In this document: one piece after another, positions 1 through 8,858 of the stretch
Layout of the letters: each line of letters starts with the position of its first letter
Numbering within the stretch: position 1 is the stretch's first letter
From: Kuafuiihalomonas sp039024635
GTDB lineage: Bacteria; Myxococcota; Kuafuiibacteriia; Kuafuiibacteriales; Kuafuiibacteriaceae
Assembly: GCA_039024635.1 (NCBI GenBank)
Contig: JBCCQA010000010.1
Coordinates: 74,753 to 138,752 of the forward strand
Direction of reading: 5' to 3'
Length of the DNA stretch: 64,000 bases
Translations under genes and position numbers: made by a program
Notes under the pieces: model-generated
The model's database searches: none
The model's input: only the letters and a program-made list of their open reading frames with translations
What the model was told of the DNA's origin: nothing

Positions 1-336
1 GACGAGCAGGAGAAGCGATTCAAGGACCGGATCAAGCACCCAACCAAGCGCTGGAAGATCAGCGACATGGATCTTGAGTCGCGGATGCGCTGGGATGACT
101 ACTCGCGAGCAAAAGACGAAATGTTCGCCTACACCGACCTCGCCCACAACCCCTGGAATGTGGTGGAGGCCGACGACAAGCGAAGAGCCCGCTTGAACTG
201 CATCAACCACTTCCTCGACCAGTTCGACTACACGAGCCACATTCGTCCCGAGATCGAGCTCGCGCCTCGGCCCGCTCGCTCGACCTACGTGCGCCCGCCC
301 TACGACGAGCAGAGCGTGGTGCCGCGAAAGTTCTGA
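1..336 (+). CDS. ppk2: Polyphosphate kinase 2 (PPK2), 3' end only
   Basis: The C-terminal 111 residues of a PPK2-family kinase, which moves phosphate between inorganic polyphosphate and nucleotides in the cytoplasm. The frame is open from base 1, so the start lies outside the window. Family hallmarks visible are the KRWK(I/L)S-MDLESR stretch, the W-x-DYS-RA-x-DEMF block and VVEADDKRRARLN (around residues 52-65), which match the conserved end of the PPK2 domain. The Walker motifs must lie upstream. The next gene starts 38 bp downstream on the same strand. The family call is secure; which nucleotide it prefers cannot be read from this fragment. Confidence 0.9.
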   Translation, partial: DEQEKRFKDRIKHPTKRWKISDMDLESRMRWDDYSRAKDEMFAYTDLAHNPWNVVEADDKRRARLNCINHFLDQFDYTSHIRPEIELAPRPARSTYVRPPYDEQSVVPRKF

Positions 337-374
337 ATCTGGACTGGAGAGCGCCCTGCCCCTAAGAGGAAGGC

Positions 375-1427
375 ATGGGCGGCTGGGAGAGCGACGCCAT
401 CCGGGCCATAGAGTCGGACTTTCGTCGCTCGGCCGACACTCACCTGATCCGACTCCAGCTCCCGATCCTGCCCGGGATCACGCTCTATCTGAAGGACGAG
501 TCCACCCACCCCACTGGCAGCCTCAAACATCGACTGGCCCGCTCCCTCTTTCTGTACGGCCTTTGCAACGGCTGGATCCGGGAGGGGACGACCATCGTCG
601 AGTCTTCATCCGGGAGCACCGCCGTCTCCGAAGCCTACTTCGCTCGGCTACTCGGCCTTCCCTTCATCGCCGTCATGCCAAGCGGGACCTCCCAACAGAA
701 AATCGACGATATCGGCTTCTACGGCGGGCGCTGTCACTTCGTCGACGAGGCGGGGCAGATCTATGAAGCAGCCCGAGCCCTCGCTCATGAACTGAACGGT
801 CACTACATGGACCAGTTCACCTACGCCGAGCGCGCGACCGACTGGCGGGGAAACAACAACATCGCCGAGTCCATCTTCGACCAGATGAAAGAGGAGCCCC
901 TTCCCATCCCGCACTGGGTAGTTGTGAGCCCGGGGACCGGAGGGACTTCGACCACCATCGGACGCTACATCCGCTACCTCTGCTACGAGACCAAGCTTTG
1001 CGTCGCCGATCCCGAGAACTCGGTCTTCTACGATCACTTTCGCGGCGAGCCGGTTCAGGCCTGCCCGCGGTCGAACATCGAAGGCATCGGCCGGCCTCGG
1101 GTCGAGCCTTCCTTCTCCCCCAGCGTCATCGATCGAATGATCAAGGTTCCCGACGCGGCAGCTTTCGCCGCCATTCGCGTCTTGGAGAGGCTTCTGAATC
1201 GCCGGGTCGGGGGCTCGACCGGAACCAACTTCGTGGCCGCCTGCCAGCTGATGGAAGAGATGGCGGCCTCGGGCGAGCGAGGGAGCGTCGTCACCCTGTT
1301 GTGCGACGGGGGCGAGCGCTACGCCTCGACCTACTACGACGAGGAATGGCTGACCGAGAACGGCTTCGACATCGCGCCCCACCTAGAACGAATTCAAGGC
1401 TTCATCAATACGGGACGAATGGGCTGA
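375..1427 (+). CDS. PLP-dependent cysteine synthase-like protein, probably L-cysteine desulfhydrase (Cds1-like)
   Basis: A 350-residue fold-type II PLP enzyme. The cofactor lysine is expected at K51 in the THPTGSLKHR motif; ESSSGSTAVS (about 76-85) is the substrate/PLP phosphate-side loop and SPGTGGTSTT (about 185-194) the glycine-rich phosphate-binding loop. Length and the SLKHRLARSLF-YGLCNGWI segment resemble mycobacterial Cds1, which degrades L-cysteine to pyruvate, ammonia and sulfide, rather than the roughly 310-residue biosynthetic CysK. The start is the ATG at 375. It may share a transcript with ppk2 upstream and converges with the cupin gene. A cysteine synthase activity cannot be excluded from sequence. 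Confidence 0.8.
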   Translation: MGGWESDAIRAIESDFRRSADTHLIRLQLPILPGITLYLKDESTHPTGSLKHRLARSLFLYGLCNGWIREGTTIVESSSGSTAVSEAYFARLLGLPFIAVMPSGTSQQKIDDIGFYGGRCHFVDEAGQIYEAARALAHELNGHYMDQFTYAERATDWRGNNNIAESIFDQMKEEPLPIPHWVVVSPGTGGTSTTIGRYIRYLCYETKLCVADPENSVFYDHFRGEPVQACPRSNIEGIGRPRVEPSFSPSVIDRMIKVPDAAAFAAIRVLERLLNRRVGGSTGTNFVAACQLMEEMAASGERGSVVTLLCDGGERYASTYYDEEWLTENGFDIAPHLERIQGFINTGRMG

Positions 1428-1431
1428 GCGT

Positions 1432-1755
1432 TCATACACCATCCACAACCTCGAAGCCTTCATGATAGGTGACGTACAGGACCGGCCGGTCGCCCGCCCG
1501 AACGGAGTGCCGTCCGCCTTCGAGTAGCGCCTTGTCGCCCGGCTGCAAGACCGTTCCGTCACTGAAGTACAGCGTGCCTCGCAGCACATAGGTCAGCTCG
1601 CGACCCTTGTGCTCATGCGCCGGAAAGCCTGCATTCGCCGAAAAGCGTACGAGACCGGCCTCTGCCCCAGACAGGGCCTGACCAGGAGTAAAGTGCAGGT
1701 ACCGCACACCAGGGACCCCTGTCTCATCGAAGTCGTGGCGGTCTGCCTGGGCCAA
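1432..1755 (-). CDS. Small cupin-domain protein (ChrR-like cupin)
   Basis: A single cupin of 107 residues. Metal ligands are visible in HEHKGRELTYVLRG (first cupin motif, two His and a Glu) and in the second motif containing GGRHS. Such cupins bind a metal and either sense or act on small molecules; the nearest recognisable type is the ChrR-like cupin. The only start in this frame is a TTG at 1755, which is weak. Immediately upstream another frame (about 1858 down to 1756) has strongly coding-like codon use, so the true protein may be longer and split by a frameshift (see findings). It converges with the cds1-like gene 4 bp away. Confidence 0.6.
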   Translation of the reverse strand: MAQADRHDFDETGVPGVRYLHFTPGQALSGAEAGLVRFSANAGFPAHEHKGRELTYVLRGTLYFSDGTVLQPGDKALLEGGRHSVRAGDRPVLYVTYHEGFEVVDGV

Positions 1756-1858
1756 GACCGAGCGAGCCGAGCTCCTCCTCCTGGAGGCGGCCCAGGCCGC
1801 TGGTGCAGAAGGCCTGGTCTGCCGGCGGGTCGGGCGACTTCGCGAGGGAGAGATTCAT
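1724..1858 (-). pseudogene. Possible N-terminal part of the cupin, out of frame, or a 44-residue overlapping ORF
   Basis: This minus-strand frame runs from an ATG at 1858 to a TGA at 1724. Between 1858 and 1756 the codons nearly all end in G or C, as in the neighbouring genes. The peptide begins MNLSLAKSPDPPADQAF and runs through an EEE cluster to LGSLGLG. It then overlaps the first codons of the cupin in a different frame. A single-base indel near 1756 would fuse it in frame to the cupin. It could instead be a short translationally coupled ORF or chance. No family was recognised. Confidence 0.35.
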
Positions 1859-1985
1859 CGAGTCGGCCTCGTCCACTTCTTGAGCAACAGCGGATGTCTT
1901 TGATCTGGGGAAGCAAGGCATGGGCGGACTTCGTCGGAAGCCGACAATCGTTGGGCTTCGGCGCCGTCCCGTCTAGCCTTGGGCC

Positions 1986-3422
1986 ATGGACGGCGGCTGG
2001 TCCTTCGACAACTCCTACGCCCGGCTCCCCTCGCGCTTCTTCAGCGAAGTTCGTCCTGAGCCCTCGCCCTCGCCGGAGCTGATCCGGCTCAACGAGCCTC
2101 TGGCTGAAAGCCTGGGTTTGGAGGTTCAGGCCCTGGCCGGCCCAGCTGGCCTCGAGATCTTGGCTGGCCAAAGGACCCCCAAGGGCGCCGCTTCCATCGC
2201 CACTGCCTACGCCGGCCACCAGTTCGGCCACTTCAACCCCCAGCTCGGGGACGGCCGAGCCCTTCTGCTGGGCGAGCTCGTCTCGGGGGGGGAGCGCTTC
2301 GACGTCCAGCTCAAGGGTTCGGGTCGCACGCCCTACTCTAGGGGCGGAGACGGCAAGGCCCCTTTGGGTCCCGTCCTGCGGGAGTACGTGGTGAGCGAAG
2401 CCATGGCGGCCCTGGGCGTCCCAACCACCCGTTCCCTGGCCGCGGTGGCAACCGGCGAGACGGTGGTGCGAGACCGAGCGCGACCCGGCGGGCTCTTGAC
2501 CCGGGTGGCTCGGAGCCACATTCGAGTCGGTACCTTCGAGTTCTTCGCCGCCCGAGACGATCTGGACGGCCTGCGCGCCCTCATCGACCACGTCCTGGAA
2601 CGGCACTACCCCGAGCTTCGAGAGGCGGTATGTCCACCTTTGGCTCTCTTGGGCGAGGTGATGGCTCGACAGGCTCGCCTCGTCGCGCACTGGCAAAGCT
2701 TGGGCTTCATTCACGGCGTCATGAACACCGACAACGTCCTCATTTCGGGGGAGACCATCGACTACGGCCCTTGTGCCTTCTTGGACGCCTTCCAAGCCGA
2801 CAAGGTCTTCAGCTCCATCGATCACGGCGGCCGCTATGCGTTCTCGAAACAACCGGGCATCGCCCACTGGAACATGGCGCGCTTCGCTCAAGCCCTCCTG
2901 CCGCTCATCGACGAAGACCAAGACCGAGCCATCGCCCGAGCCCAAGAGGCTCTGGAGCCCTTCCCGGGACTCTTCACCGAAGCATGGCGAGCTCGCCTGG
3001 CCGACAAGCTCGGGCTAGGGAAGCTCGATTCGGAAGACGAAGCCCTCACCCTGGCCCTGTTCGAGACCATGCAGAGAGAGCGTCTCGACTTCACCCAGAC
3101 CTTCGATGGTCTTCGAAGGGTGACAGAAGGCGAAGAGCCTTCGCTTCCTGAGCTGGGCGAGTGGCTGCCGCGCTGGCGGGCCCGTTTGGAGGCCGACGAC
3201 GTGCCCCTCCCCACGCGACGGGCCCGCATGCGCCACGCAAATCCCGCCATCATTCCCCGGAACCACCTCGTCGAAGCCGCGCTCTCGGCCGCTGAAGAGG
3301 GCGAGTTCCAGCCTTTTCATGACCTGGTCGACGCCCTCCTCCGACCCTACGAGACCCACGTCGACTTCGCCCGCCCGCCCCGGTCAGATGAGCTCGTCGC
3401 CCAGACCTTCTGCGGCACTTGA
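1986..3422 (+). CDS. selO: Protein adenylyltransferase SelO (YdiU family)
   Basis: A 478-residue SelO pseudokinase. Family members transfer AMP from ATP to hydroxyl side chains of target proteins and are linked to redox stress. Visible landmarks are LNEPLAESLGLE near the N-terminus, AYAGHQFGHF-PQLGDGRA, the LKGSGRTPYSRGGDGKA loop and the MNTDNVLISGETIDYGPCAFLD active-site segment. The protein ends Phe-Cys-Gly-Thr: the antepenultimate Cys occupies the position of the Sec of eukaryotic SelO, so the redox cysteine is retained. Length fits the family. A stop/start overlap of about 4 bases is possible with the next frame, but the true next start is more likely at 3476. Confidence 0.93.
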   Translation: MDGGWSFDNSYARLPSRFFSEVRPEPSPSPELIRLNEPLAESLGLEVQALAGPAGLEILAGQRTPKGAASIATAYAGHQFGHFNPQLGDGRALLLGELVSGGERFDVQLKGSGRTPYSRGGDGKAPLGPVLREYVVSEAMAALGVPTTRSLAAVATGETVVRDRARPGGLLTRVARSHIRVGTFEFFAARDDLDGLRALIDHVLERHYPELREAVCPPLALLGEVMARQARLVAHWQSLGFIHGVMNTDNVLISGETIDYGPCAFLDAFQADKVFSSIDHGGRYAFSKQPGIAHWNMARFAQALLPLIDEDQDRAIARAQEALEPFPGLFTEAWRARLADKLGLGKLDSEDEALTLALFETMQRERLDFTQTFDGLRRVTEGEEPSLPELGEWLPRWRARLEADDVPLPTRRARMRHANPAIIPRNHLVEAALSAAEEGEFQPFHDLVDALLRPYETHVDFARPPRSDELVAQTFCGT

Positions 3423-3475
3423 GCGAGGTCATCGGCAAACTTGCCAATTCCCTGCCCCTGGGCTGGCTTGGTCCG

Positions 3476-4207
3476 ATGCGATGGTCATGGCTCCTCTCTT
3501 TCGCTCTCCTGGCGTGCGATGACGGCGGGAACGACCTGGGCGATCCGGCCGACGTCGGTCCCGAAGACCTGGGCTTCGGACTGGTCGTTCCCGATCCCGA
3601 CGTAGAGGCCTGCGGGCCCGCCGGCGCGCTAGGGACCGAATGCAGCGTCCTCGACCAGTGCGGCGTCGACCCCAACCGCAACCCTGCCCAGTGGGACCAA
3701 GAATCGGATCAAGGTCGGACCGGGCTCTGCCTGGCCGGGGCCTGCTTCGAGTTCGATCGACTGGACCGAAGCGGCTTTCCGCTCACCGGCTTCTTGATCT
3801 TGACCGATCAGCAAATCAGATACGGGCGCAGCTACATCGGAAGCGTGATCGCGCCCATGACCGCCGACGGCCGAACGCTGGCCTGCGAAGACTTTCTCGC
3901 TCTCGACGGGTGCGATCCCGTTCTGAACGAGGTGCAGGTCGTCAATACGACTCGCCTCGGTCTAGTCGGTAATCAGGTCGACGACGCAGTCCGCCTCACC
4001 AACAACGTCCCACCCGGCGAGTGGATATTCACGGTCGGCTTCTATACGGGCGGCGAGGGTCGCGGTCGCCTCGTGGACTATGGCTGCCAAGACGACATCG
4101 TCGTCGACGGGGCCGGCCAGGTCTTCGTGAATGGCGCCTTGTCCCAGGCCCAAGACGGAACCTTCGGTGTTCAGTTCGAGTTTGCCGACCGCAGCTTCGG
4201 CGACTGA
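3476..4207 (+). CDS. Putative lipoprotein of unknown function
   Basis: A 243-residue protein. The start at 3476 is chosen because it gives a clean lipoprotein signal: MRWSWLLSFALLAC with the lipobox cysteine at residue 14, followed by an acidic Gly/Asp-rich linker. The upstream in-frame GTG-type start would put 19 extra residues before the signal. The mature part has several Cys (in GAL-GTECSVLDQCGVD and GLCLAGACF), suggesting disulfides outside the inner membrane. A segment around RYGRSYIGSVIAPM looks like a beta-rich domain. No family was recognised. It lies between selO and an outer-membrane protein on the same strand. Confidence 0.65.
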   Translation: MRWSWLLSFALLACDDGGNDLGDPADVGPEDLGFGLVVPDPDVEACGPAGALGTECSVLDQCGVDPNRNPAQWDQESDQGRTGLCLAGACFEFDRLDRSGFPLTGFLILTDQQIRYGRSYIGSVIAPMTADGRTLACEDFLALDGCDPVLNEVQVVNTTRLGLVGNQVDDAVRLTNNVPPGEWIFTVGFYTGGEGRGRLVDYGCQDDIVVDGAGQVFVNGALSQAQDGTFGVQFEFADRSFGD

Positions 4208-4270
4208 CGCAACGCGACGAACGCGGCGCGCTATTGCCAGCGGGCTTCGTTTCGGTGGAATGTCCGGCTG

Positions 4271-5209
4271 ATGAAGTCCACTCTCGGCCCGCTCGTTTTC
4301 TTATTGAGCGCGAGCAGCATCTCCGGTTTAGCCCTGGCTCAGGAAGCCGCACCCAAAGAGCAGCTCCGCTACAAGAACCTGACCGTAGCCCGGGCCAACC
4401 CTCTGGGCCTCATCAGCGTGACGGACTCCAGCTACCGCTTCCGCCTCTTCAAGTCCGACTCTCCCCTCTTCAAGGACAACTTCATCGGCGTGGGTGGTCA
4501 GATGGTGCTGACGCCGGCCTTCTTCCGCGTCGGGCCCATGCTGGAGCTTCAGCCCCTTTCCATCCTCTACCTTCAGGCCACTTTCGAGGCGGTCGACTAC
4601 TTTGGATCCTTTGGCTTCTTTCAGTCTTTCGAATTCGCCACCGACGACTGGAGCGACTCGGGCATCGACGCCCTGGAGGCCTCGGACGATCCCGACGAGC
4701 AGAACTACTCCACTTCGGGCTGGCAGTTCAGTGGCCAAGCCCAGTTCCGTTTCAAGGTCGGCCCTATCGCGGTCCGGGACACCTTCCGGGCCGGCCGCCC
4801 GGACTACGACGACATCCGGGAAGGCGACCAGCTCTACTACGAGCCCCTCTTCGACATCCTGATTCCCAACGGGGGTTGGTTCGTGAACAACGACGTCGAC
4901 CTGCTCTACTTCACGGGCCGATGGAAGCTCGGCGCCCGCTGGACCTACGCCACCGCATTCTACCGCGACACCGACTTCGCAGAAGGCGCCTCGACCGATG
5001 ACCCCAACAACCCAAGCAACCGGGTGGGGCCCTTCGTCACCTACACCTTTAACTCCAAGTCGAAGTTCTTCCAGGATCCGACCCTGATCTTCATCGCCAA
5101 CTGGTGGCTGGAGCACCGCTTTCGCACCGGCGAGGACGTCAGCGTCGCCCTCCCCTATATCATCCTCGGCATCACCTTCACCGGCGACCTGTTCTCGAGC
5201 GAGACTTGA
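4271..5209 (+). CDS. Predicted outer-membrane beta-barrel protein
   Basis: A 312-residue protein with a signal peptide (hydrophobic up to about residue 23, cleavage near LALAQE). The mature part alternates aromatic and polar residues in amphipathic strands (for example YLQATFEAVDYFGSFGF, FTGRWKLGARWTYATAFY, FIANWWLEHRF), which is typical of an outer-membrane barrel. A loop near residues 140-160 is rich in Asp/Glu. No specific transport family was recognised. It sits 63 bp after the lipoprotein gene, so the two may be cotranscribed. Confidence 0.6.
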   Translation: MKSTLGPLVFLLSASSISGLALAQEAAPKEQLRYKNLTVARANPLGLISVTDSSYRFRLFKSDSPLFKDNFIGVGGQMVLTPAFFRVGPMLELQPLSILYLQATFEAVDYFGSFGFFQSFEFATDDWSDSGIDALEASDDPDEQNYSTSGWQFSGQAQFRFKVGPIAVRDTFRAGRPDYDDIREGDQLYYEPLFDILIPNGGWFVNNDVDLLYFTGRWKLGARWTYATAFYRDTDFAEGASTDDPNNPSNRVGPFVTYTFNSKSKFFQDPTLIFIANWWLEHRFRTGEDVSVALPYIILGITFTGDLFSSET

Positions 5210-5244
5210 ATCGCCCCGGTCGGCCGATGAGCGCGGGTTGAAAC

Positions 5245-5272
5245 GAGAGCGCCCGTCGTCGCGAGCGCTCTC
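5245..5272 (+). terminator. Hairpin after the outer-membrane protein gene
   Basis: GAGAGCGC (5245-5252) and GCGCTCTC (5265-5272) form an 8-bp perfect stem with a 12-base loop, 35 bp after the stop of the outer-membrane protein gene. There is no T-run after it, so intrinsic termination is only a possibility. Confidence 0.3.
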
Positions 5273-5350
5273 ACGGTCTCGAAGGGCCCCTTCCCAGGCC
5301 CCGTGGGTTTGACCATGGGCTCGCCGAGGCGGCCCTGCTACATTGTGTGG

Positions 5351-6166
5351 GTGCGGCTGGACTTCTCGATCGTCAACGTCTTCACCCGTGCGACCTTCGG
5401 CGGGAACCCGCTGGCGGTCTTTCGGAACGGGGGGGGGCTCGACGACGAGACCATGCAGAGCATCGCCCAACAGCTGAACCTGTCCGAGACCACCTTCGTT
5501 CTCCCTTCAACCACCGCCGACTATCGGGTCCGGATCTTCACACCGCGCTTCGAAGTACCCCTCGCCGGCCATCCGGCTGTGGGCACGGCCTTCGTCCTCG
5601 ACCAGGGCGAACGGGTGGTCTTCGAGCTGGCCGCCGGGCCCGTGACGGTCGAGCGTCTCGACGCGGACACCTGGCGCATGGTCCAGCCCAAGGTAGAGTT
5701 CGGCCCGGAGCTCCCGCGAGGCGATGTGGCGGCCAGCCTCGGGCTGGACGAACGGGAGCTTCTCGACCTGCCGGTGGAGACGGCCAAGGTGGGCGCGCCT
5801 TTCGCCATGGTGGGGGTACGGAGCGTGGAGAGCCTGAGTCGAGCTCGATTCTCCCCCCAAGCCTGGCGAGCCCTATCTTGCGAAGCGACCGGCCTCTATC
5901 CCTTCGCAATGACCGAGGAGGCCCGGGTCAGCGCCCGCCTGCTCGGGGTACCGGGCATCGACGAAGATCCGGCTACAGGCTCCGCAGCCGGGCCGCTCGC
6001 GGCCTTTCTGAAGCGCAATGGGCGCCTGGATTCGGGCCGCCTCAGCGTGGATCAAGGCGTAGGAATGGGAAGGCCCAGCCGAATCGAGGTCGAGGTCGAC
6101 GCGGACCGCCGACCCCGAATTTGGGGTCCCAGCACTTTGGTCGGCGGCGGCCATCTGGTGATCTGA
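5351..6166 (+). CDS. PhzF-family isomerase/epimerase
   Basis: About 271 residues from a GTG at 5351. Upstream ATGs at 5303 and 5315 are open, but the family begins near LDFSIVNVFTRATFGGNPLAVF, so the GTG is preferred. Hallmarks are GNPLAVF, the catalytic-type Glu in LSETTFVLP, FTPRFEVPLAGHPAVGTAFVL and the C-terminal DPATGSAAGPLAAFL. The fold is the diaminopimelate-epimerase-like duplicated domain. PhzF relatives isomerise small hydroxylated or aromatic acids, but the substrate cannot be assigned. It is not part of a phenazine cluster here. It converges with hmuV, leaving 15 bp between the stops. Confidence 0.85.
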   Translation: MRLDFSIVNVFTRATFGGNPLAVFRNGGGLDDETMQSIAQQLNLSETTFVLPSTTADYRVRIFTPRFEVPLAGHPAVGTAFVLDQGERVVFELAAGPVTVERLDADTWRMVQPKVEFGPELPRGDVAASLGLDERELLDLPVETAKVGAPFAMVGVRSVESLSRARFSPQAWRALSCEATGLYPFAMTEEARVSARLLGVPGIDEDPATGSAAGPLAAFLKRNGRLDSGRLSVDQGVGMGRPSRIEVEVDADRRPRIWGPSTLVGGGHLVI

Positions 6167-6181
6167 GTCCGCCTGTGCTCC

Positions 6182-6967
6182 TCAAGACAGCACGAGGACG
6201 TGAGGAGGGCGCTCGCCGTCTCCAAGGTGGACTTCGGCCTGAACCCCGTAGACGGCCTGGATATTGTCCGGCGTCAGGACCTTCTCCGGTCGGCCCACAG
6301 CGTGGATCCGCCCGCTCTTCAAGAGCACGAGCTGGTCCGCATGGCGGAGGGCCAGGTCGAGATCGTGGAGGACCATGAGCACGGCCCGAGATCGCTCGGC
6401 CTCTTCGCGGCAGATCTTCATGAGCCGGTGCTGGTGAGCAATGTCCAGGGCCGAGCTGGGCTCGTCCAATAGCCACGTACTCGCCGAGCCTTCGTCGGGG
6501 AGCTGGACGAGGCTTCGCGCGACCTGGACTCGCTGGCGCTCTCCCCCCGACAGGGTCGTATAGCTGCGGGTAGCCCGCGTATCCATGTCCACCCGCCTCA
6601 GAGCGTCCATGCAACGTTCGACGTCGCTGCGGCCGGGCAGACCATGGCAATGAGGATGGCGCCCAAGGAGCACCACTTCCAGCACACTGAATGCGAATGC
6701 GAGCTCCGACTGCTGGGTGACGACGGCGCGCCGAAGAGCGAGCGCCTTGCGCTCCCACCTTCGGAGGTCTTGACCATCGAGCTCGACGCGACCTGAGGTC
6801 GGACGCTGAGCACCGCTGGCGAGAGCGAGGCAGGTCGACTTGCCTGCTCCGTTGGGCCCGACAATGACGGTGATCTGCCCCGGGTGCACCTCGAAGCTGA
6901 CCTGGTCGAGAAGGATGGCACCGTCGACCTGGTAGCCCGCCCCGTCCAGTCGCAGGCAGTCCGTCAT
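6182..6967 (-). CDS. hmuV: Heme ABC transporter ATP-binding protein HmuV
   Basis: A 261-residue ATPase that powers heme import across the inner membrane with HmuU and HmuT. Walker A GPNGAGKST lies at 37-45, the signature LSGGERQRVQVARSL in the middle, Walker B WLLDEPSSALD, and the switch His in VLHDLDLALRHAD. The ATG at 6967 overlaps the stop of hmuU by four bases (ATGA), so translation is coupled; an ATG 27 bases upstream is also open. It is the last gene of the operon receptor - triple HmuY - hmuT - hmuU - hmuV. A general FecE-type siderophore ATPase is the alternative, but the HmuT and HmuY neighbours favour heme. Confidence 0.92.
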   Translation of the reverse strand: MTDCLRLDGAGYQVDGAILLDQVSFEVHPGQITVIVGPNGAGKSTCLALASGAQRPTSGRVELDGQDLRRWERKALALRRAVVTQQSELAFAFSVLEVVLLGRHPHCHGLPGRSDVERCMDALRRVDMDTRATRSYTTLSGGERQRVQVARSLVQLPDEGSASTWLLDEPSSALDIAHQHRLMKICREEAERSRAVLMVLHDLDLALRHADQLVLLKSGRIHAVGRPEKVLTPDNIQAVYGVQAEVHLGDGERPPHVLVLS

Positions 6968-8043
6968 ATGCCCCCCTGGTTGCGGAGTAGCCAAACGAAG
7001 AAAGGCGCACCCAGGAATGCGGTCATGATACCGATCGGCAGCTCGACGGGCGCGATCACGACCCTCGCGATCATGTCGCTCAGGACCAGGACGAAGGCGC
7101 CACCGAGCAGGGAGAGGGGCAAGAGGCGGCGGTGCCCAGGACCGAAGATCAGGCGCATCACGTGAGGCACGACAAGACCGACGAAAGAGATCTGGCCCGA
7201 TACCGCCACCGCGATGCCCACCATGGCCGCCGCCCCCGTCACCAAGCCGCGTCGCAGGCGATGGGCATCGACGCCAAGATGTTCGGCTTCGACCTCACCC
7301 AGGAGGAGCGCGTCGAGGCTGGGTCCCGTGCGCAAGGACGCGGCCACGGCGGCAAGCATGACGCTCCCCAGGATGATGATCTTGGACCAGTTCGCACCGG
7401 CGACGCTTCCCAGCGTCCAGTAGCTGATGTCACGAAGCTCGGCGTCGTCGGCCACGAAGGTCCACAGGCCGGTCCCGGCGAAGGCCAGCGCGTTCACGGC
7501 AATCCCCGCCAGCAGCATCGTCGCCACCACAGTCCTTCGTCCCCGAACAGCCAAGCGGTACACGAGCAGCGTCGTCAGCAAGCCCGCTCCGAAGGCAGCC
7601 AAGGGGACGAGGAGCTGAGCGATCCAGCCCTCATAGACCAACCAGCGTCGACTCATGACGATCATGGTCGAGGCCCCCAAGGCCGCCCCGCTCGAGACGC
7701 CGATCAGGGTCGGGTCGGCCAGGGGATTTCGAAACATCCCCTGCATCATCGCGCCCGAAAGCCCCAGCGCACCGCCGACGAGCAAGCCCAGGAGAATGCG
7801 CGGCAGACGCAGCTCCATGATGATGGTGTCGGCCCACGGGTCAGCCGTGTCCGAAAGGAGCCCCGAGGCGGAGCCCAAGGCCTGCAGCACTTGGCTAGCC
7901 GGAAGCTGCGCCGCCCCCACGAAGAGCGAGGCCAAGCTGGCAAGGATCAGGAGGCCCGCGGTGATCGGGATCCCCCAGCGTTTCCAGGAGAATCGGGCTT
8001 CGACCCCCATCCGACCCGCCGTCACGGCGGTCGATGTGCTCAT
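6964..8043 (-). CDS. hmuU: Heme ABC transporter permease HmuU (FecCD family)
   Basis: A 359-residue polytopic permease of the FecCD/BtuC type with about ten hydrophobic segments. Family motifs are GGALGLSGAMMQGMFRNPLADP-LIGVSSGAALGAS (about 96-130) and, near the C-terminus, QISFVGLVVPHVMRLIFGPGHRRLLPLS followed by AFLGAPFFVWLL. It forms the inner-membrane channel for heme delivered by HmuT. The start ATG at 8043 overlaps the hmuT stop (ATGA), and its own stop overlaps the hmuV start, so all three are translated as a coupled unit. Confidence 0.92.
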   Translation of the reverse strand: MSTSTAVTAGRMGVEARFSWKRWGIPITAGLLILASLASLFVGAAQLPASQVLQALGSASGLLSDTADPWADTIIMELRLPRILLGLLVGGALGLSGAMMQGMFRNPLADPTLIGVSSGAALGASTMIVMSRRWLVYEGWIAQLLVPLAAFGAGLLTTLLVYRLAVRGRRTVVATMLLAGIAVNALAFAGTGLWTFVADDAELRDISYWTLGSVAGANWSKIIILGSVMLAAVAASLRTGPSLDALLLGEVEAEHLGVDAHRLRRGLVTGAAAMVGIAVAVSGQISFVGLVVPHVMRLIFGPGHRRLLPLSLLGGAFVLVLSDMIARVVIAPVELPIGIMTAFLGAPFFVWLLRNQGGI

Positions 8044-8858
8044 GAAGGGTCGAGTTTCTCCGCCAGCTCCTTCACCGCCTCTCCGAGGTCAGGGCCAAAG
8101 CCGAGGAGACGGAGATCGTCGATGGCGACGATCCGGCCGGCCTGGACGGCCGGCGTCTTGCTCAGCACGGGGTGCTTGCGGATACCGTCCTGCCCCCCCA
8201 TCGAGGAGAGGCCGTTGGTCGTCATGAGTAAGACGTCGGGGGCGCTCTCCAGCACCGCCTCGGACGAGAAGGGTTTGAAGCCCTCGAAGGCGCTCACGGC
8301 AAACTCACCGCCGGCCAGACGAACGAGGGACTCAGGCCCCGTATCACGACCGGCCACGAGCAGGGTCCCGGGACCCCGAGCGTAGACGAAGAGGACCTTG
8401 GGCTTGGAGGCCGGGCGTTGGACCGCGTCCAGACTCGCCTGCATCTTGGCCACGAGTGCCTTTCCTTTGGCCTCTACGCCCAGGGCCTGGGCAATCTTCA
8501 TGATCCGCGCCTGAGCGCCATCGACCGAGGTGGGGCTGCCGACGCGGGTCACCTTCACTTTGGCCTTCGCCAAGAGATCAAAGAGCTCCTTGGGCCCGGT
8601 CTCGTCGACGGCGAGGACGTGGGTCGGACGCAAGGACAGGACCCCGCTCGGTGCGACCCGACGAAAGAAGCCCAGCTCCTTCGGCTCGCCCGGCAGCTCG
8701 ACCGTCGTACTCGTCGAGTCGATGCCGACGATCTTCTCGCCCTGGCCGAGGTGGGCCACGATGTCGGTGACCGCGCCGCCCAGAGTGACGAGCCGTTCTT
8801 CAGCCGCCGTTCCGTACAGACCCAGGGAGGCGGCCAGAGCCAGGCAGCTCAGACTCAC
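8040..8858 (-). CDS. hmuT: Periplasmic heme-binding protein HmuT
   Basis: A 272-residue substrate-binding protein of the TroA/FepB-like class with a short signal peptide (hydrophobic to about residue 18). Sequence blocks such as ERLVTLGGAVTDIVAHLGQ, VGIDSTSTTVE-P, LGFFRRVAPSGVLSLRPTHVLA and MTTNGLSSMGGQDGI are typical of HmuT/hemin-binding periplasmic proteins. It captures heme in the periplasm and presents it to HmuUV. The start is a GTG at 8858 that overlaps the stop of the triple-HmuY lipoprotein gene (GTGA). Confidence 0.9.
   Translation of the reverse strand: MSLSCLALAASLGLYGTAAEERLVTLGGAVTDIVAHLGQGEKIVGIDSTSTTVELPGEPKELGFFRRVAPSGVLSLRPTHVLAVDETGPKELFDLLAKAKVKVTRVGSPTSVDGAQARIMKIAQALGVEAKGKALVAKMQASLDAVQRPASKPKVLFVYARGPGTLLVAGRDTGPESLVRLAGGEFAVSAFEGFKPFSSEAVLESAPDVLLMTTNGLSSMGGQDGIRKHPVLSKTPAVQAGRIVAIDDLRLLGFGPDLGEAVKELAEKLDPS

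Noticed and set aside
1593..2945. 450-codon minus-strand frame across selO
   Set aside because: SelO motifs and a normal length define the plus-strand gene; the other frame is a shadow.
4021..5001. 326-codon plus-strand frame overlapping the outer-membrane protein gene
   Set aside because: Arg- and Pro-rich shadow of the real gene at 4271; no signal peptide or domain.
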